64,000 nt of DNA. It comes from Nephromyces sp. MM_2019 (lineage: Eukaryota > Apicomplexa > Aconoidasida > Nephromycida). Positions within the stretch are counted from its first letter, which is position 1; each line of letters opens with the position of its first letter. A program made the position numbers and the translations under genes. The notes beneath the pieces are model-generated. The model saw only the letters and a program-made list of their open reading frames with translations. It was not told where the DNA came from and did no database searches. Below are positions 1-10,934 of the stretch, piece after piece. The stretch is taken from the NCBI GenBank assembly GCA_015657535.1, contig JADHZB010001458.1:1-64000 (forward strand), read 5' to 3'.

Positions 1-240
1 TGTGTTGGTGAGGTGTAGATTGTGTGTGATGTGTGTGTTGATGAGGTGTAGATTGTGTGTGATGTGTGTGTTGATGAGGTGTAGATTGTGTGTGAGGTGT
101 AGATTGCGTGTGATGTGTAGATTGTGTGTGATGTGTGTGATGTGTAGATTGTGTGTGATGTATGTGTTGATGAGGTGTGGATTGTGTGTGATGTGTGTGT
201 TGATGAGGTGTGGATTGTGTGTGATGTGTGTGATGGTCAG
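1..240. repeat. GT-rich minisatellite in a VPS11 intron
   Basis: Degenerate tandem copies of a unit near 30 bases, built from GATGAGGTGTAGATT followed by GTGTGTGATGTGTG, fill the left edge of the window. It lies upstream of the first visible VPS11 exon at 317, so it is most simply intronic. Its frame stays open on plus only because the repeat lacks stops. Confidence 0.8.
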
Positions 241-316
241 ACTCGCAGTGTGTGTGTGTTGTGTGGCTATCTGGAGCCTTCATAAACTTGCTGATATAGA
301 ACCAAATTTTCTACAG

Positions 317-3300
317 GCTTCCAGGCTCAGAAAGATACATTCTGGAGGTGCTCAAGCATATTGGGGTATGTACGAGTACTTGCAGATTTCTGCACACAAC
401 TATAGGAAGAGTTGAAAGATTCACTCTCTCAAAACTCTAAATTTCCCCCCAAGCAAAATTCATCATATTTACACTGGAATATCATTAGAATTCAATCTTT
501 AAATATAGCTAGTCCTTCGAAGTAGAGTCTAAAGTATAGTGTGTATGGTTGAAAAAAGTGTATATGATAATGTAGTAAAGCTTCTAACTGCCAAGACTGG
601 CTGAATAGCTTATTTCTAATGTGTGCGTCCGTGTGTGTGTGTGTGTGTGTCTGGTATACTCAACCATGCTCACGTGGTAAAATATGGCAAAGAATTACTT
701 TGGTAGAAATGCTGAAGTTGAGCTTAAAGTCCCGCTGATTTTATGCTTAATGATAAACGAAATTTTGTTTGGTTGGCAAGCATTAAAAGCATTCAGCTTT
801 TTGATGTATCTGGTGGGAGGTGAATCTTCTTTTTTGTGAAAAGCAGTGATTTCATCCGGTTTTCTGTATCATTTAGTACGTGATTGCTACTCGCAGCATA
901 TACATGCCACCGAACTCTGCTTTTCAAAACTGGCTAATTACATCAAAATTTACTTAATTTTCTTAAATTGGTTATATATATATATATATTGTGTGTGTGT
1001 GTGTGTGTGTGTGCATACTTTTCTCTCCTGCTACAGCAAAATATGTTGCTGCCTCCCCTGGCAGTATTGGGAATACTAAAACATGGAAAAGATGTGAAAA
1101 TCGGTTCCGTCAAGGTAAAATAGATATTTTCTGATATTTTTACTTGCTTTTATGCTTTGATCTTTAAGTATACACTAAATTCTATTCATTTTCTGCCTCT
1201 TAGTGCTCACTCTGGATATTATATATATGTTGCTATAACGTACTTTTAAAGTCTTTAGTATTCTTTGTGCATTGAAGACAAGGTTGGTACCTTTTTTTTT
1301 TAATTTTGTCTTTTCTTTGAATCCGTTAGCTTAGCAAAGCATTATTAGATGACTTTTTTGTTTGATAACTTGAAAATCGTGCACACACAGACGCGCACAC
1401 AGTATCGAACTCCCTGAAATGGGAATATTGCATTCTAGTATTTTTTTAGTGTAAATATGTCGTGTATGTTTTGCTTTAGCGCGGCAAAATTTTGCATAGT
1501 CGGCATTGTTTGCTTCCTCCTATGTATACTCATGGTTTTATTTTGTGATTAAATATGTATTTTGCTTTTCTGGCGTGCAAGAGCTTAACTCTTCCCGAAG
1601 TAACTGTCGTAGGAGCAGAAATTTGCTCCAAAGTTTTTGTTATGGCAGTCAGTTCATGTTTTATCTGAAGCATATTTGTGAGGTAAATGAAAATTGAAAT
1701 GATGCTGAAGATGTTACAAATTTTCCGCAATTTCCCTCAGCCATATCTTCCGTATAAAAGATTGGCATCATTTTTTTCATTTGATTTCTTGTTGCAGGAG
1801 TATCTATTAAATTCGTTCAAGCAGCTTTCATCGACTCGCAACGCATCTAATGAGAGAATTATTCGCGATTACAAGGAAATTATGCGAATGCGACATGAGA
1901 TTAGTGTTAAGAACAAGAGAGCCACTGTCTTCAACAGGTCACATTGCTGCCAGTGTGACGCCCCATTAGAACTTCCATCTGTACATTTTTACTGCGGGTG
2001 AGCTACTTGTATGCAAAAACCCGATACAACTACTTACTTGCCAATTTTGGATATTCACTGACGGATTCTAAAGGTTTAACCTACGTTTTATGGTGCTAAA
2101 AATTTCTTGATGAAAATTTATTAATGATTCTCTCGGAAAGATCAATTTATTCTTGGAATTTTTTAATTTTTTTGTGCCAAGCCTGAAACTTTTAAGTTGA
2201 TTTTATTTTCTATTATTATAACTTCGTCCTCATACATTTTTGAGATTTAGCTGCACAAAATTGTAAAAATTTGATAGGTATATACCTTATGGAAGCCCAG
2301 AAACTGTGGACGCAGCAAAAAGTCTTTTTCCTTTTAATTCTACTTGTTCAACTATAGGAATTATAGGGAATGTTAATCTTATAATTTGTTTCTCTTTTAT
2401 AAAAGGTTTATCGTTTGGTAATGCATGTGTGCTAATTCTGTTTGGAGCTTTGGTATATCAATTTTTGGAAGATTTTTCAGTTTGGAATATTGGCGATTCG
2501 GAATTTTTTGGTATTTCTATAGCTTTTTCCCCCTACCATTGTGTTGCAATTGTTGAATGCTGCTTAAGCATACTGCCTGTTTTAATTGGATTAATCGAAA
2601 AGAAAATTGAACGTTGCATCCTCCTGTAAAATATCCTGTATTTTTACCCATTTTAATGGCTATATCTCTTTTTTTGTATATACTGTAGTTTCTAGATGTT
2701 TTTTATTTGCAGGCATGTCTATCACTTCTATTGCATCACATCGGAATCAAAGTGCCCCAAGTGCTCTCCCAACGTGCTCGCAAAAAAGGTATATATCACA
2801 TCCTACATTGCTTTGATGCTCCTAATGAGAAGTACCTATAAAATGCTTTGGGTTAAATGCAATATAATTAGTGCTTTCTCTAGTAGAACTTTCTCTCTTA
2901 AATGGTAAATAAATTTCGTTCATAACGTCGTCAACCCTTTGCAGAGCCGAGCTACCATAGCTGCAAACCTTTAGAATCCTTGTAATTCAGCAGATTCTTT
3001 CGTAGCAACATAAAACCGTGTCTAAAAGGATAAAAATAATGCTAAACTGTAGGAAATATTTGAATTCGAAGCCTATTGTTTTTTCCTCATTCATAATCAC
3101 TTTCATAAACCTAAAATATTGGTACTTTGAAAAAAATCGCGAAAATATGTGCTTTGCCTAAAAGCTCAGGAATTGATACCCCTCATCAATATTCCCCAAT
3201 GTGTCTACAAATTGACTTTCAGCGGTTGCACGAGTGTGTTTAGGCTGCATCCGGAGCTGATAAGAATGCTATTACATTTTTTTTTTTGTTATGTGGTAAT

Positions 3301-3507
3301 TTTTTTGTTGTACATGTATTTGATAACTACTCACAGATGCTCAGAGAACAGCGAGAAATTCGCGGAAATGTGGCTGACGATTTTTTCAAGTTTTTGAGGG
3401 GATCAAGAGACGGCCTCGATTTCATTGCTACGTGCTATAGTAAGGGCATGTTTCCAGTTACATGTAAACCCCAATTATTAGAAAGAGCAGATGTTCATCG
3501 TTCCTAA
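317..3507 (+). CDS. VPS11: VPS11, C-terminal part (CORVET/HOPS subunit), 5' end outside window
   Basis: VPS11 is a core subunit of the CORVET and HOPS tethering complexes on endosomes and the vacuole/lysosome. Five exons are visible: 317-365, 1037-1114, 1798-1997, 2713-2788 and 3337-3507, all with GT-AG sites and matching phases, giving 190 aa to the TGA/TAA-type stop at 3507. Exon 1 encodes YILEVLKHIG, exon 2 LLPPLAVLGILKHGKDV and exon 3 EYLLNSFKQL, in the order seen in VPS11 family members. Exons 3 and 4 together make the C-terminal RING-H2 finger: CxxC, then ELPSVHFYCGHVYHFYC, then CPKC. The last exon matches the short tail after the RING. Introns are 671, 683, 715 and 548 bases. The gene must begin left of the window. 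An ATG-less 107-codon frame in intron 3 looks like chance. Confidence 0.88.
631..650. repeat. (GT)10 microsatellite in VPS11 intron
   Basis: Uninterrupted GT dinucleotide run inside the intron between VPS11 exons 317-365 and 1037-1114. Confidence 0.9.
972..1013. repeat. (TA)n(TG)n compound microsatellite before a 3' splice site
   Basis: A TA run (about 972-989) passes directly into a TG/GT run (990-1013). It ends 24 bases before the VPS11 exon that starts at 1037, upstream of a short pyrimidine tract and ACAG. Confidence 0.9.
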
Positions 3508-5637
3508 TTTCTTTTTAAAGCTAATTATTACAAAAACTAAAAGAAACATTAGTGGTAAAATCCCAAAGTGGAGGTAGCTTATTTGAGATATGCTTAAAGA
3601 TCGATTCTTGGAAATCCTCGCAGAGATTATTAATATCCAGAATCTGTGAATGTTTGAAAAAGCTTACTTTTTTGGGCGAATCGATGCGTAAAAGTACTGG
3701 CCTTCTATATTGTGAAGAGATCTGCTATAGATTAATTATTGATTGCTACTTCCTAAGCAGATATGCGCTAGTGTGTTTTGGTTTTATGGTGGCTTGCTTT
3801 AGATGAATTTTTACCCCTTTGGTAAAAAATTAAGTATTATTTTTCAATTTTGTTTAAATTAAGATTTTTGGACGCAGCAGTATGTGAATTGAACTAAGGA
3901 ATATCAATAAACTGACTACTTTCGTTTCATTTATTTCGCTATGTTTAAAGATATATAGTGAGATGATACTTTTCTACCCAATGAAAAAAGGCTTAATAAT
4001 AAACTGAGTGCCATGGAAGCGGTGTTACTCGGACTTCAACGTCTTTTCCGTCGTAGGTAATACATCACTCATGATTATGAGTGAAATAAAAAGAAGAAAA
4101 ACTCACCCAGATTGATTTTCTTGTCTAGCTCCACTACCGTAATAAATTACAGCTGTTGCTTTCGATAATAAAATACTCTTTAAGCACAAGTTATTGCAGC
4201 ATGATGCTTGCGGGCCAGTACTTGGCGCTTCATGAAACACCACTGCGCTGCCATGAAATTATATTTGTGATCTATAGGCTGCTTGCGGTTTTCACAAAAA
4301 GGAATTTTTGAAGCATGTTAACATTTTTTATTATTCTGGAGTTCAGGGAGGATATTAGCTCGTGTGCTTTTTGCTGCACGCCCTCTTATGGGGCATCTTG
4401 TGTAGTAATTTATCGCAATTTGCACTGGTATAATCTATATGCTGCAGCAAGCACTACGGGGTTGTACAACCCTTCTTAAAAGGATTGCGGTTGCTACTTC
4501 GAGTACTTCTCCTGCCCTTCCATCTGCTGGCTACATAAGTGAAATGTAGAGCACACTGTCCGGGGTACAGTTGGTAATAAAGCTGTTGCAATGATAAAAC
4601 CAAATTACTAGTTTTATGCGGTAACACGACGAGCAGGTACTGCCGGAGAGTGAGCCTTAAGTGTAGCGGGTGTATTTCGGAGTGGTACAAGCCTAGCATG
4701 TAACAGCAGGCACAAAGCGGTACAAATTTTTTTCGTTTAATTGACAGTGTGCTCATACTGAGGCAGCAGTTCGCTACCTTAGCCTTTGGATTCCCCTTTG
4801 GGATCAACGAGCGAGGGAAAGGAAGTACTATTTTTGCTGCGACACTCCGTGAGGTGGGCCTTCCCTGAGTTACATATAAGATGCCCCACTGTTCACCAAC
4901 TAGGAATCCCACAGTACTCCACAGTTTTTTACGTGTGAAAGCTTGCACCTTCTCGAGTAGTGTGGCGCCACAGCGTAGTAACTTTCTTCATACATCTTTT
5001 TCTGCCTCCGCTATTCCGTATTTTCTAGGGGACGAGTGATTTTTCGAGCAAAATGAAAATACTCTCAGTCCATGGCAGCACATGTTCGGGGTTTTCTAAG
5101 CATCATGTCGTTGCAGACTAACGCATCTAGGGATTCACGGCTTTGAGCTACTTTTCTTCTTGTAAATATGATCCGAAAAGATTCCCTTCACAGCTATTAC
5201 AGTGAGGATCAGTTTGACGCCAGGCTTAAACAGGGAATGCATCCGAATCTATCCAGACTCTACCAAACGGTCCTTTAATTCAGACAACGCATCATCACGT
5301 GCGCATAAATCCTTCGTGCTCGATCAATTTCTTTCAGGCAATGCCTCGTAATGCTACTACCCTGTTTCTAGTAACTTGCCAGATACGCGCCACCAATCCT
5401 GTATTTCCACGAATTTAGCAAGTTCGTAAAAATATAGTAACTAGGCAGTATGGCGCTTCAACTACAGAAAAGAGATATAGTGCCTCTACTAGAGCTCACG
5501 CTACACTTTGCCTAAAGGTCGCTTAGTCTCCAATCCCGTAGACCTTCACATATACTTTGCATCTATCCGCAAATTTTGCAGTGTCACTGCGTACCTACGG
5601 TGTGTTGTGTTTTGATGATACAAAAGTGCCTGAAAAA
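3508..5637. other. Intergenic region, VPS11 to CFAP77-like gene
   Basis: About 2.1 kb without a gene I can support. A possible poly(A) signal AATAAA for VPS11 sits at 3906-3911. A 164-codon minus frame at 4454-4948 begins at GTG, has no early ATG and resembles nothing I know. The sequence from about 4,200 on is visibly richer in G and C than the VPS11 introns. Confidence 0.5.
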
Positions 5638-6393
5638 ATGGCTTCCTATGTACCACATCATCCGCTCGCAGCAACAAAAAATCCTGTGCTTTTTAAAAGT
5701 GAGATTGGGAAGACAAAATATTTGGGATCCGCTTTTTTCAATTCCTATGGAAAATTACCGGACCCGGGGCGTACCAGCTCCATTACACACCCCAGGAACA
5801 CTAGTGAGCGGAACCACAGGTATAGCCATAGCCCCCACTTGCAATTATCGAGAAAAATGTGTCAGCTTAAAGCATCCGGGAAGCTGGTCAATTCCATTTC
5901 CTCCGATAAAAAAGAAAAGGTAATAAATAAGGCAGAATCTAGCTTGAGCCGAAATAACTGCCCAGGGCTTAACATACAAAAATTAAAAGAAAAAGCAATC
6001 AGCCTAAAAAGAAATATCGATGGTGCGAGGTCCTCTGGAAGGAAACGAAATATGCCTGTAGCAATTAATGAGGAAAATTCTACACGTTATGCTGGGTTTC
6101 CGAAGCCCCCTTCGGAACCAATAAACATGTTGCTGCACAATCACTACGGCAGGGAGGCTGAAATACAGCTTGAGAACACCTATGTTAAGTACCTCAATGC
6201 CAAGCATAGGGAAGCATATGACAGGCATAGATTAGGGCAGAATTTTTATCTTGAGAAGCAGAAACAGTCGTTTATGCTTAACTCTACCTTACCAGCGGAG
6301 AAAAAACTCTTTAAATTAAAGAGTTTCCTAAATGTCCGGGCGAAGATAAACTCTTACTTACAAAATGACCACAGCGCTAATTTATCCCCCTAA
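5638..6393 (+). CDS. Single-exon protein, CFAP77-like (axonemal), tentative
   Basis: Intronless frame of 251 aa from the first ATG (5638) to TAA (6391-6393). The frame is also open upstream to about 5557 without an ATG, so a 5' exon is possible. The identity is a suggestion only. Near the start, NPVLFKSEIGKTK is followed by YGKLPDPGRTSS, which resembles the NPL(I/L)VK...ELGK...YG block of CFAP77, a microtubule-associated axonemal protein. Further on, PKPPSEPINMLLHNHYGREA resembles the family's (R)PSTP...LLxxxY block. Between them lies a Lys/Ser-rich linker of about 100 residues. The protein is basic and hydrophilic, with no signal peptide or membrane segment. AATAAA at 6412-6417, 19 bases past the stop, is a likely poly(A) signal. 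Coding status is well supported; the family assignment is weak. Confidence 0.6.
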   Translation: MASYVPHHPLAATKNPVLFKSEIGKTKYLGSAFFNSYGKLPDPGRTSSITHPRNTSERNHRYSHSPHLQLSRKMCQLKASGKLVNSISSDKKEKVINKAESSLSRNNCPGLNIQKLKEKAISLKRNIDGARSSGRKRNMPVAINEENSTRYAGFPKPPSEPINMLLHNHYGREAEIQLENTYVKYLNAKHREAYDRHRLGQNFYLEKQKQSFMLNSTLPAEKKLFKLKSFLNVRAKINSYLQNDHSANLSP

Positions 6394-9312
6394 CAACTGC
6401 TAGTAATATTAAATAAACTCGTCTTTATTTTATCGTGCTAAAAATCACAAGAAACAGTAGTGCGTGCTAATTCAATACGGTAGAAAAAAAACTTCCAGAT
6501 TTTTCCAATGAAGTGCCTGGTTATTCGTTAATTCTGTTTGCACTGAACATCAATTATATACACGATGTGCTAGTTAGCAGGCAGAAAAAAATTTCATCAG
6601 CTGCTTCTTCATTAGGACCTTTGCATAGCCACTTCAAATATAAAAGCCAGAGGTGCTATCTGTCAAAAGCTAAGAAGAAAGAGGTCGTGCAGGAGCGCAC
6701 GGTACTTTTATTGATTTTCTGCATATTTTTAAGCTGAACTGTCCTCTTGCAGGCCATGTGCAAGCTCAATATGAAATACTTATTTTGAGGTATGCCGGTA
6801 ATGAAATAGTGCAAGCAATGTAGAGAAGAAATGCCTAGGGCACAATGCGGAAGTTCTACCGAGAATTCCTTCACGAGTATAATTGGGAGCAAAACAGTAG
6901 TTTCAACAGTAAAATCAATTACGAAACTTTTTACCCCTGGTATAGCTGGCCAAGCAAAAATGGTTGTGTATACCGCAGCCTTTAAGGTGACTTTTTACGC
7001 AGTTAACCTTGCAAGGATAGTCTGAACTAGCAAAGTCGGTAACGCCAAGGCGATGCTAGCACTACTACCCTAAACACTGTAGCCTTCCCTGTTTCGTAAC
7101 CACAGGTGGACGCCTAGCTATATATACTAGGTATGTCAAAAAGACACTTGCCCTGAGCGTTTGGGCTGTGCCATCAGATGGTGTGATCAATGGCAGAAAC
7201 GAATGCGGGATACATCTTCTTCCCCACACAATCCAAAAATTTTATTTCCTTAGGATAATAACCTTGAAGACATTCAAAGCCTATGATAAATTTCAAGCTG
7301 CAATTTCTTTTCAATTGAACTTCAGAAGTTGTACCTGATAAAGTAAATGAAGATACATACCATTCGTCATGCCTGGCGTAGCGACGTTTATGTGTATCGC
7401 ATATTCACCGTGGCAATCCAATAGCATGGGTTTAAGCGGTTAATCCTCAATATGTTTGTGCGCAGAGGGCTGCTCTGATATTTTTTAAATGCAGCCAGTC
7501 GCTCAAGCCACTCCAGGCAGCGCATTGAACAGGTTGAATTTTTCGGCTGATTAAACTTTGCAAAAATTTTCGTGTTTCAAAATTAAGTCGTAAAATCGCA
7601 TTACACGGAATTTTTTTGTCGTAGCAAGGCGTCTGACGAGCTATACAAAGTAATAAATAAATCGCACTCTGTGATACGACTTATGAAATAGGTCAACTCC
7701 AGAAAAGCTGCGGGATATTATCTATGCCTAAGAGTGTGCTAGCAGCAAAATTTTTTGACTCTCAATGAACCATATTGCTTCGCTTTTACCACGTGCATAT
7801 ACAAAACGCATTCTAAGACTAGGTTCAAGCTAAGATGGCATTTTGTATAGTGAAGTATCTTTGCTGAAAAGTGACTGATTCATTCTGTAATAGTCCCAAT
7901 TTGGGTTAACAAAGAGTCATAGTGAAGAAAACATTAGAAGCGCAATATGAATTTCTTGCTCTTGCTCACGCTTAATTTTTTGTCGTAAATGAAAGACACG
8001 TACTCTTTAAGGATAGAATGGGTGGGTACACCTGCATTTTAATCAGGTCAGGCGCTACGTTCAGCAGTAACCAGTCTAGTATGCTACTTCTTCACGAGGA
8101 GAATCTGATAAATAAGAGTTGGGGCAACGTCGCGTAGTTAGGTATATGAAATTTCTTCAACTGCTCATGTTCTTTCAAGTATTTTTTAATACACTTCTTG
8201 CCAATAGCTGCTTGCATGTTTGAGATTCTAGCGCATCGCTTTAGTTGACAGTGTGCTGACGGCAGTATAAATCTATTGAAAAATGATAAGACTTTGTATA
8301 GCACCTCGGCAACGTGCTCTAGTGTCTTAAAAAGGATTTCAGTGCATAAGAAAAACGACGTTACGCTGAAAGTTTATTCCTATTGATGAAGTGGAGTTTC
8401 CGACTGTTCGCAGTATGCTCAGAATCTCTTGTGATATGAGAGTCAGTTTTTCTACCAGATAAATCTCTTACATCTAGAGCGGTGCAGCACAAAATTTGAA
8501 GGCGATTTTTCAGAATTGAGTATTTTGAATAGTAATTTTTTATCGTCAATTTTAATTAATAAATTAAAATGATCTATCTCATGAGTTTCTATGTAATTAT
8601 ATTCACATATATATTATGACACAGTCGTACTATGATTGAATATCTATTTACAACTTGATGTCAGTTAAGCAATCAAGGGTTAGCTCGATGTATTTTCCAT
8701 GCCAAAATGCAATATTCATTATCTCTATGATGTTTAGTGGCTAGAACAATATTATGGATAGCACGGTATTATTTTTTAGAGTTAAAAATAATAGGCGCGT
8801 ATCTTCGTTGATACTGTGTAATCGTAGAGACGCTTATTCGCATGTATATGTTTGAATCTTCCCATGAAAAATAGTGCCACATATGGGATCAGCTGCTATA
8901 TGTTTTTGTATGACTGTTTTTCTCAATGGGGCCAGGCCATGATTAAAAAGGATGTGGTATTTTTACGTGGGAAGGGAAGTAGGATTTTTGAATAATTAAC
9001 AATATTTTTCAGCTGAATGCCTGCTTTTTGAAGAGCGGGAGAGAATATTGAGGAGATATGAGAAAAATATAAAAAGTTTAGCTAAATACAGACACCATGT
9101 GGGGATAGTAAACAGGTTGAATTTTTGACTCAGCTAGTGGGAGCACAGCAGTAGTACAATAATATAGCATATAGTGCTTTGACCTTCCAAGCCAGCATGA
9201 CTATCAGTATAGACTAATTAGCATGATTCTAAGAGGGAGAAAAACATTTTTAATTTCATTTTGCCTTAAAAAGCATATCCCAAGCTGAAGGGATTTGTTC
9301 CCTCTCTTGACT
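6394..9312. other. Intergenic region, about 2.9 kb, no gene seen
   Basis: Only short frames (all under 80 codons) occur on either strand, and none has recognisable content or consistent splice sites. An AATAAA at 6412-6417 probably belongs to the gene on the left. I see no repeat array or RNA gene. Confidence 0.5.
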
Positions 9313-10433
9313 ATGAAGGCTAGCATAGTTCGGAGAATGCAGGACCACAAAGATGTGGCGTTAAATTTTTTTGGCAGTATAGGAGCCCTGGAAGGTTTTA
9401 CTTTTGGAGCTATTGTATTTCTGATTATGAATCTTGTGACTTATTCACCTATGCATGGGCTTACGATTGGAACGGTAGGGCTTTCCGCATTTGTTTCTCG
9501 GGACTTGAATTTTTCCAGATCTCATATTTTTCTATTATCCCTACTTTCTTTGCAAATAATGTGGGATATTCAACTTCTTAGTTTCAATGCTGCAAACAAT
9601 CTGGTGACCATTCAGAATCTAATCATAGGTAAGTTGAATCTTATCTTGCTGTGTCAATGTGGTGTAGCTGCAGGGGAAAAAGCTATTTTCCGATATGATA
9701 AAAATAGCTTTTTAGTTTTCTAATTAGTAATATAATTGAATTTATGATTTACTAGGCAGTGTGGTGATTTGAGGACTTTTTGAATAAATGAAAATTTAGT
9801 TCAATCCCTGTCAATTCAAAATAAAAACAAAAATTCGCTTTGTTTACAGTCACAGGACAATGTTTAATTTGCTCATTATTTTTCGGCTTCCTTTTGCTGG
9901 ATTTTGTAATCAATCCTTGCAAGAATACTAGGAGACTAATTTTTAGCGAGGGAAATAGCTTATTATGCAGTGCGTTGGAAAGGCGGCAAATTATAGCTGG
10001 CTTACTCGGGGCCCATGTAGCCTTCGGAATATGCCTTGGGATCTTGAGGCAGTATGGTTTAATCGCAATAAACGGCTTGCTGTGCATATCACTGCTAGCT
10101 ATACGGGTAGCTCCCAGCCGCGCGAATACTTTTTATTTTTTACACTTTTATTTAACCTTATGCTGTATAGGCCTCCTAGCCGTGTTATCTGCCTTGACAC
10201 CCGTTTTTGATTCAAAAAGATGGGGTACAAACAAAGCATTAATGCTTGCTTTTCAACTTATCCTGCTTATAAGTGAACTTATAGCTTTTTCGTGGATATT
10301 TTTTTCTTTCCGTCAACCAAAATCACCTGAGCTAATGTTGGTATCGCAAGTCATTGAGAAGGAATTTAAAAAAAAAGGCAAAACTGAATCAAACGAAAGC
10401 GATTCTTATTCTCGTGATATTTTTGATAGGTAA
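9313..10433 (+). CDS. Multi-pass membrane protein, unknown function
   Basis: Two exons, 9313-9628 and 9850-10433, joined in phase 1 across a 221-base intron (AG|GTAAGT donor, TTTACAG acceptor), encode 299 aa. ATG 9313 is the first in frame; upstream codons are TTG and CTC only. Seven or eight hydrophobic segments are visible at about residues 25-43, 47-62 (weak), 71-90, 104-126, 152-171, 175-191, 200-221 and 234-257. A charged, lysine-rich cytosolic-type tail (about 261-299, with EKEFKKKGK) follows. There is no cleavable signal peptide: the N-terminus is short and basic (MKASIVRRMQDHKD). AATAAA occurs at 10599-10604. I recognise no transporter or receptor motif. The gene lies on the same strand as its neighbours and is separated from them by over 500 bases. 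Confidence 0.75.
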
Positions 10434-10934
10434 TATTATTTTGCACCTAATTTGGTAACTTAGTGGCATAGAACAATTTTCAATATAATCTTGTTAATGT
10501 AACAGCTGCTTTTCATTAAAAAGAGGTCATGTGTATAAATTTTTCGGGGCTTGAATATATGCTAAAAACTGGTAGTTCATTATGGTATTTGATTTCACAA
10601 TAAATTTGCTATGCAAGTTATTCAAAAAATCTCCATAAGTACTTGAAGTCATTGCTAATTTCAAAAGTGTCTACTCGCTCTAATCTCAGCTCTTTTTCCC
10701 CAAAGTTTAAACGCTTAGCTCGTGGTGCGGTTAGCTAACTTATAACGTATGCAGCTTTTCATGCTAGCTCACAAGTTAATATCATCCAAAATGTGAGCCT
10801 GAGAAAACAAAGCAAAAAATCTTCCAAACTTTGTTTATAAAGATAGATAAATTTGATATGGTGAAGTTATTCTTCGTAAATTAAGTACTTTTCGCTAATT
10901 GCTCAGCACTTTGTACAATGACTTAAGGAATTCT
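10434..10934. other. Intergenic spacer, about 500 bases
   Basis: AT-rich spacer between the membrane protein and the 877-aa gene. It contains AATAAA at 10599-10604 and no other feature I can support. A 5' exon of the next gene could lie here. Confidence 0.5.

Noticed and set aside
2306..2629. 107-codon hydrophobic plus frame inside a VPS11 intron
   Set aside because: Begins at GTG, not ATG, and lies wholly within the intron between two well-supported VPS11 exons; AT-rich DNA readily gives hydrophobic frames.
4454..4948. 164-codon minus frame
   Set aside because: Starts at GTG, no ATG for over 40 codons, no family resemblance, no splice context; within reach of chance in 64 kb.
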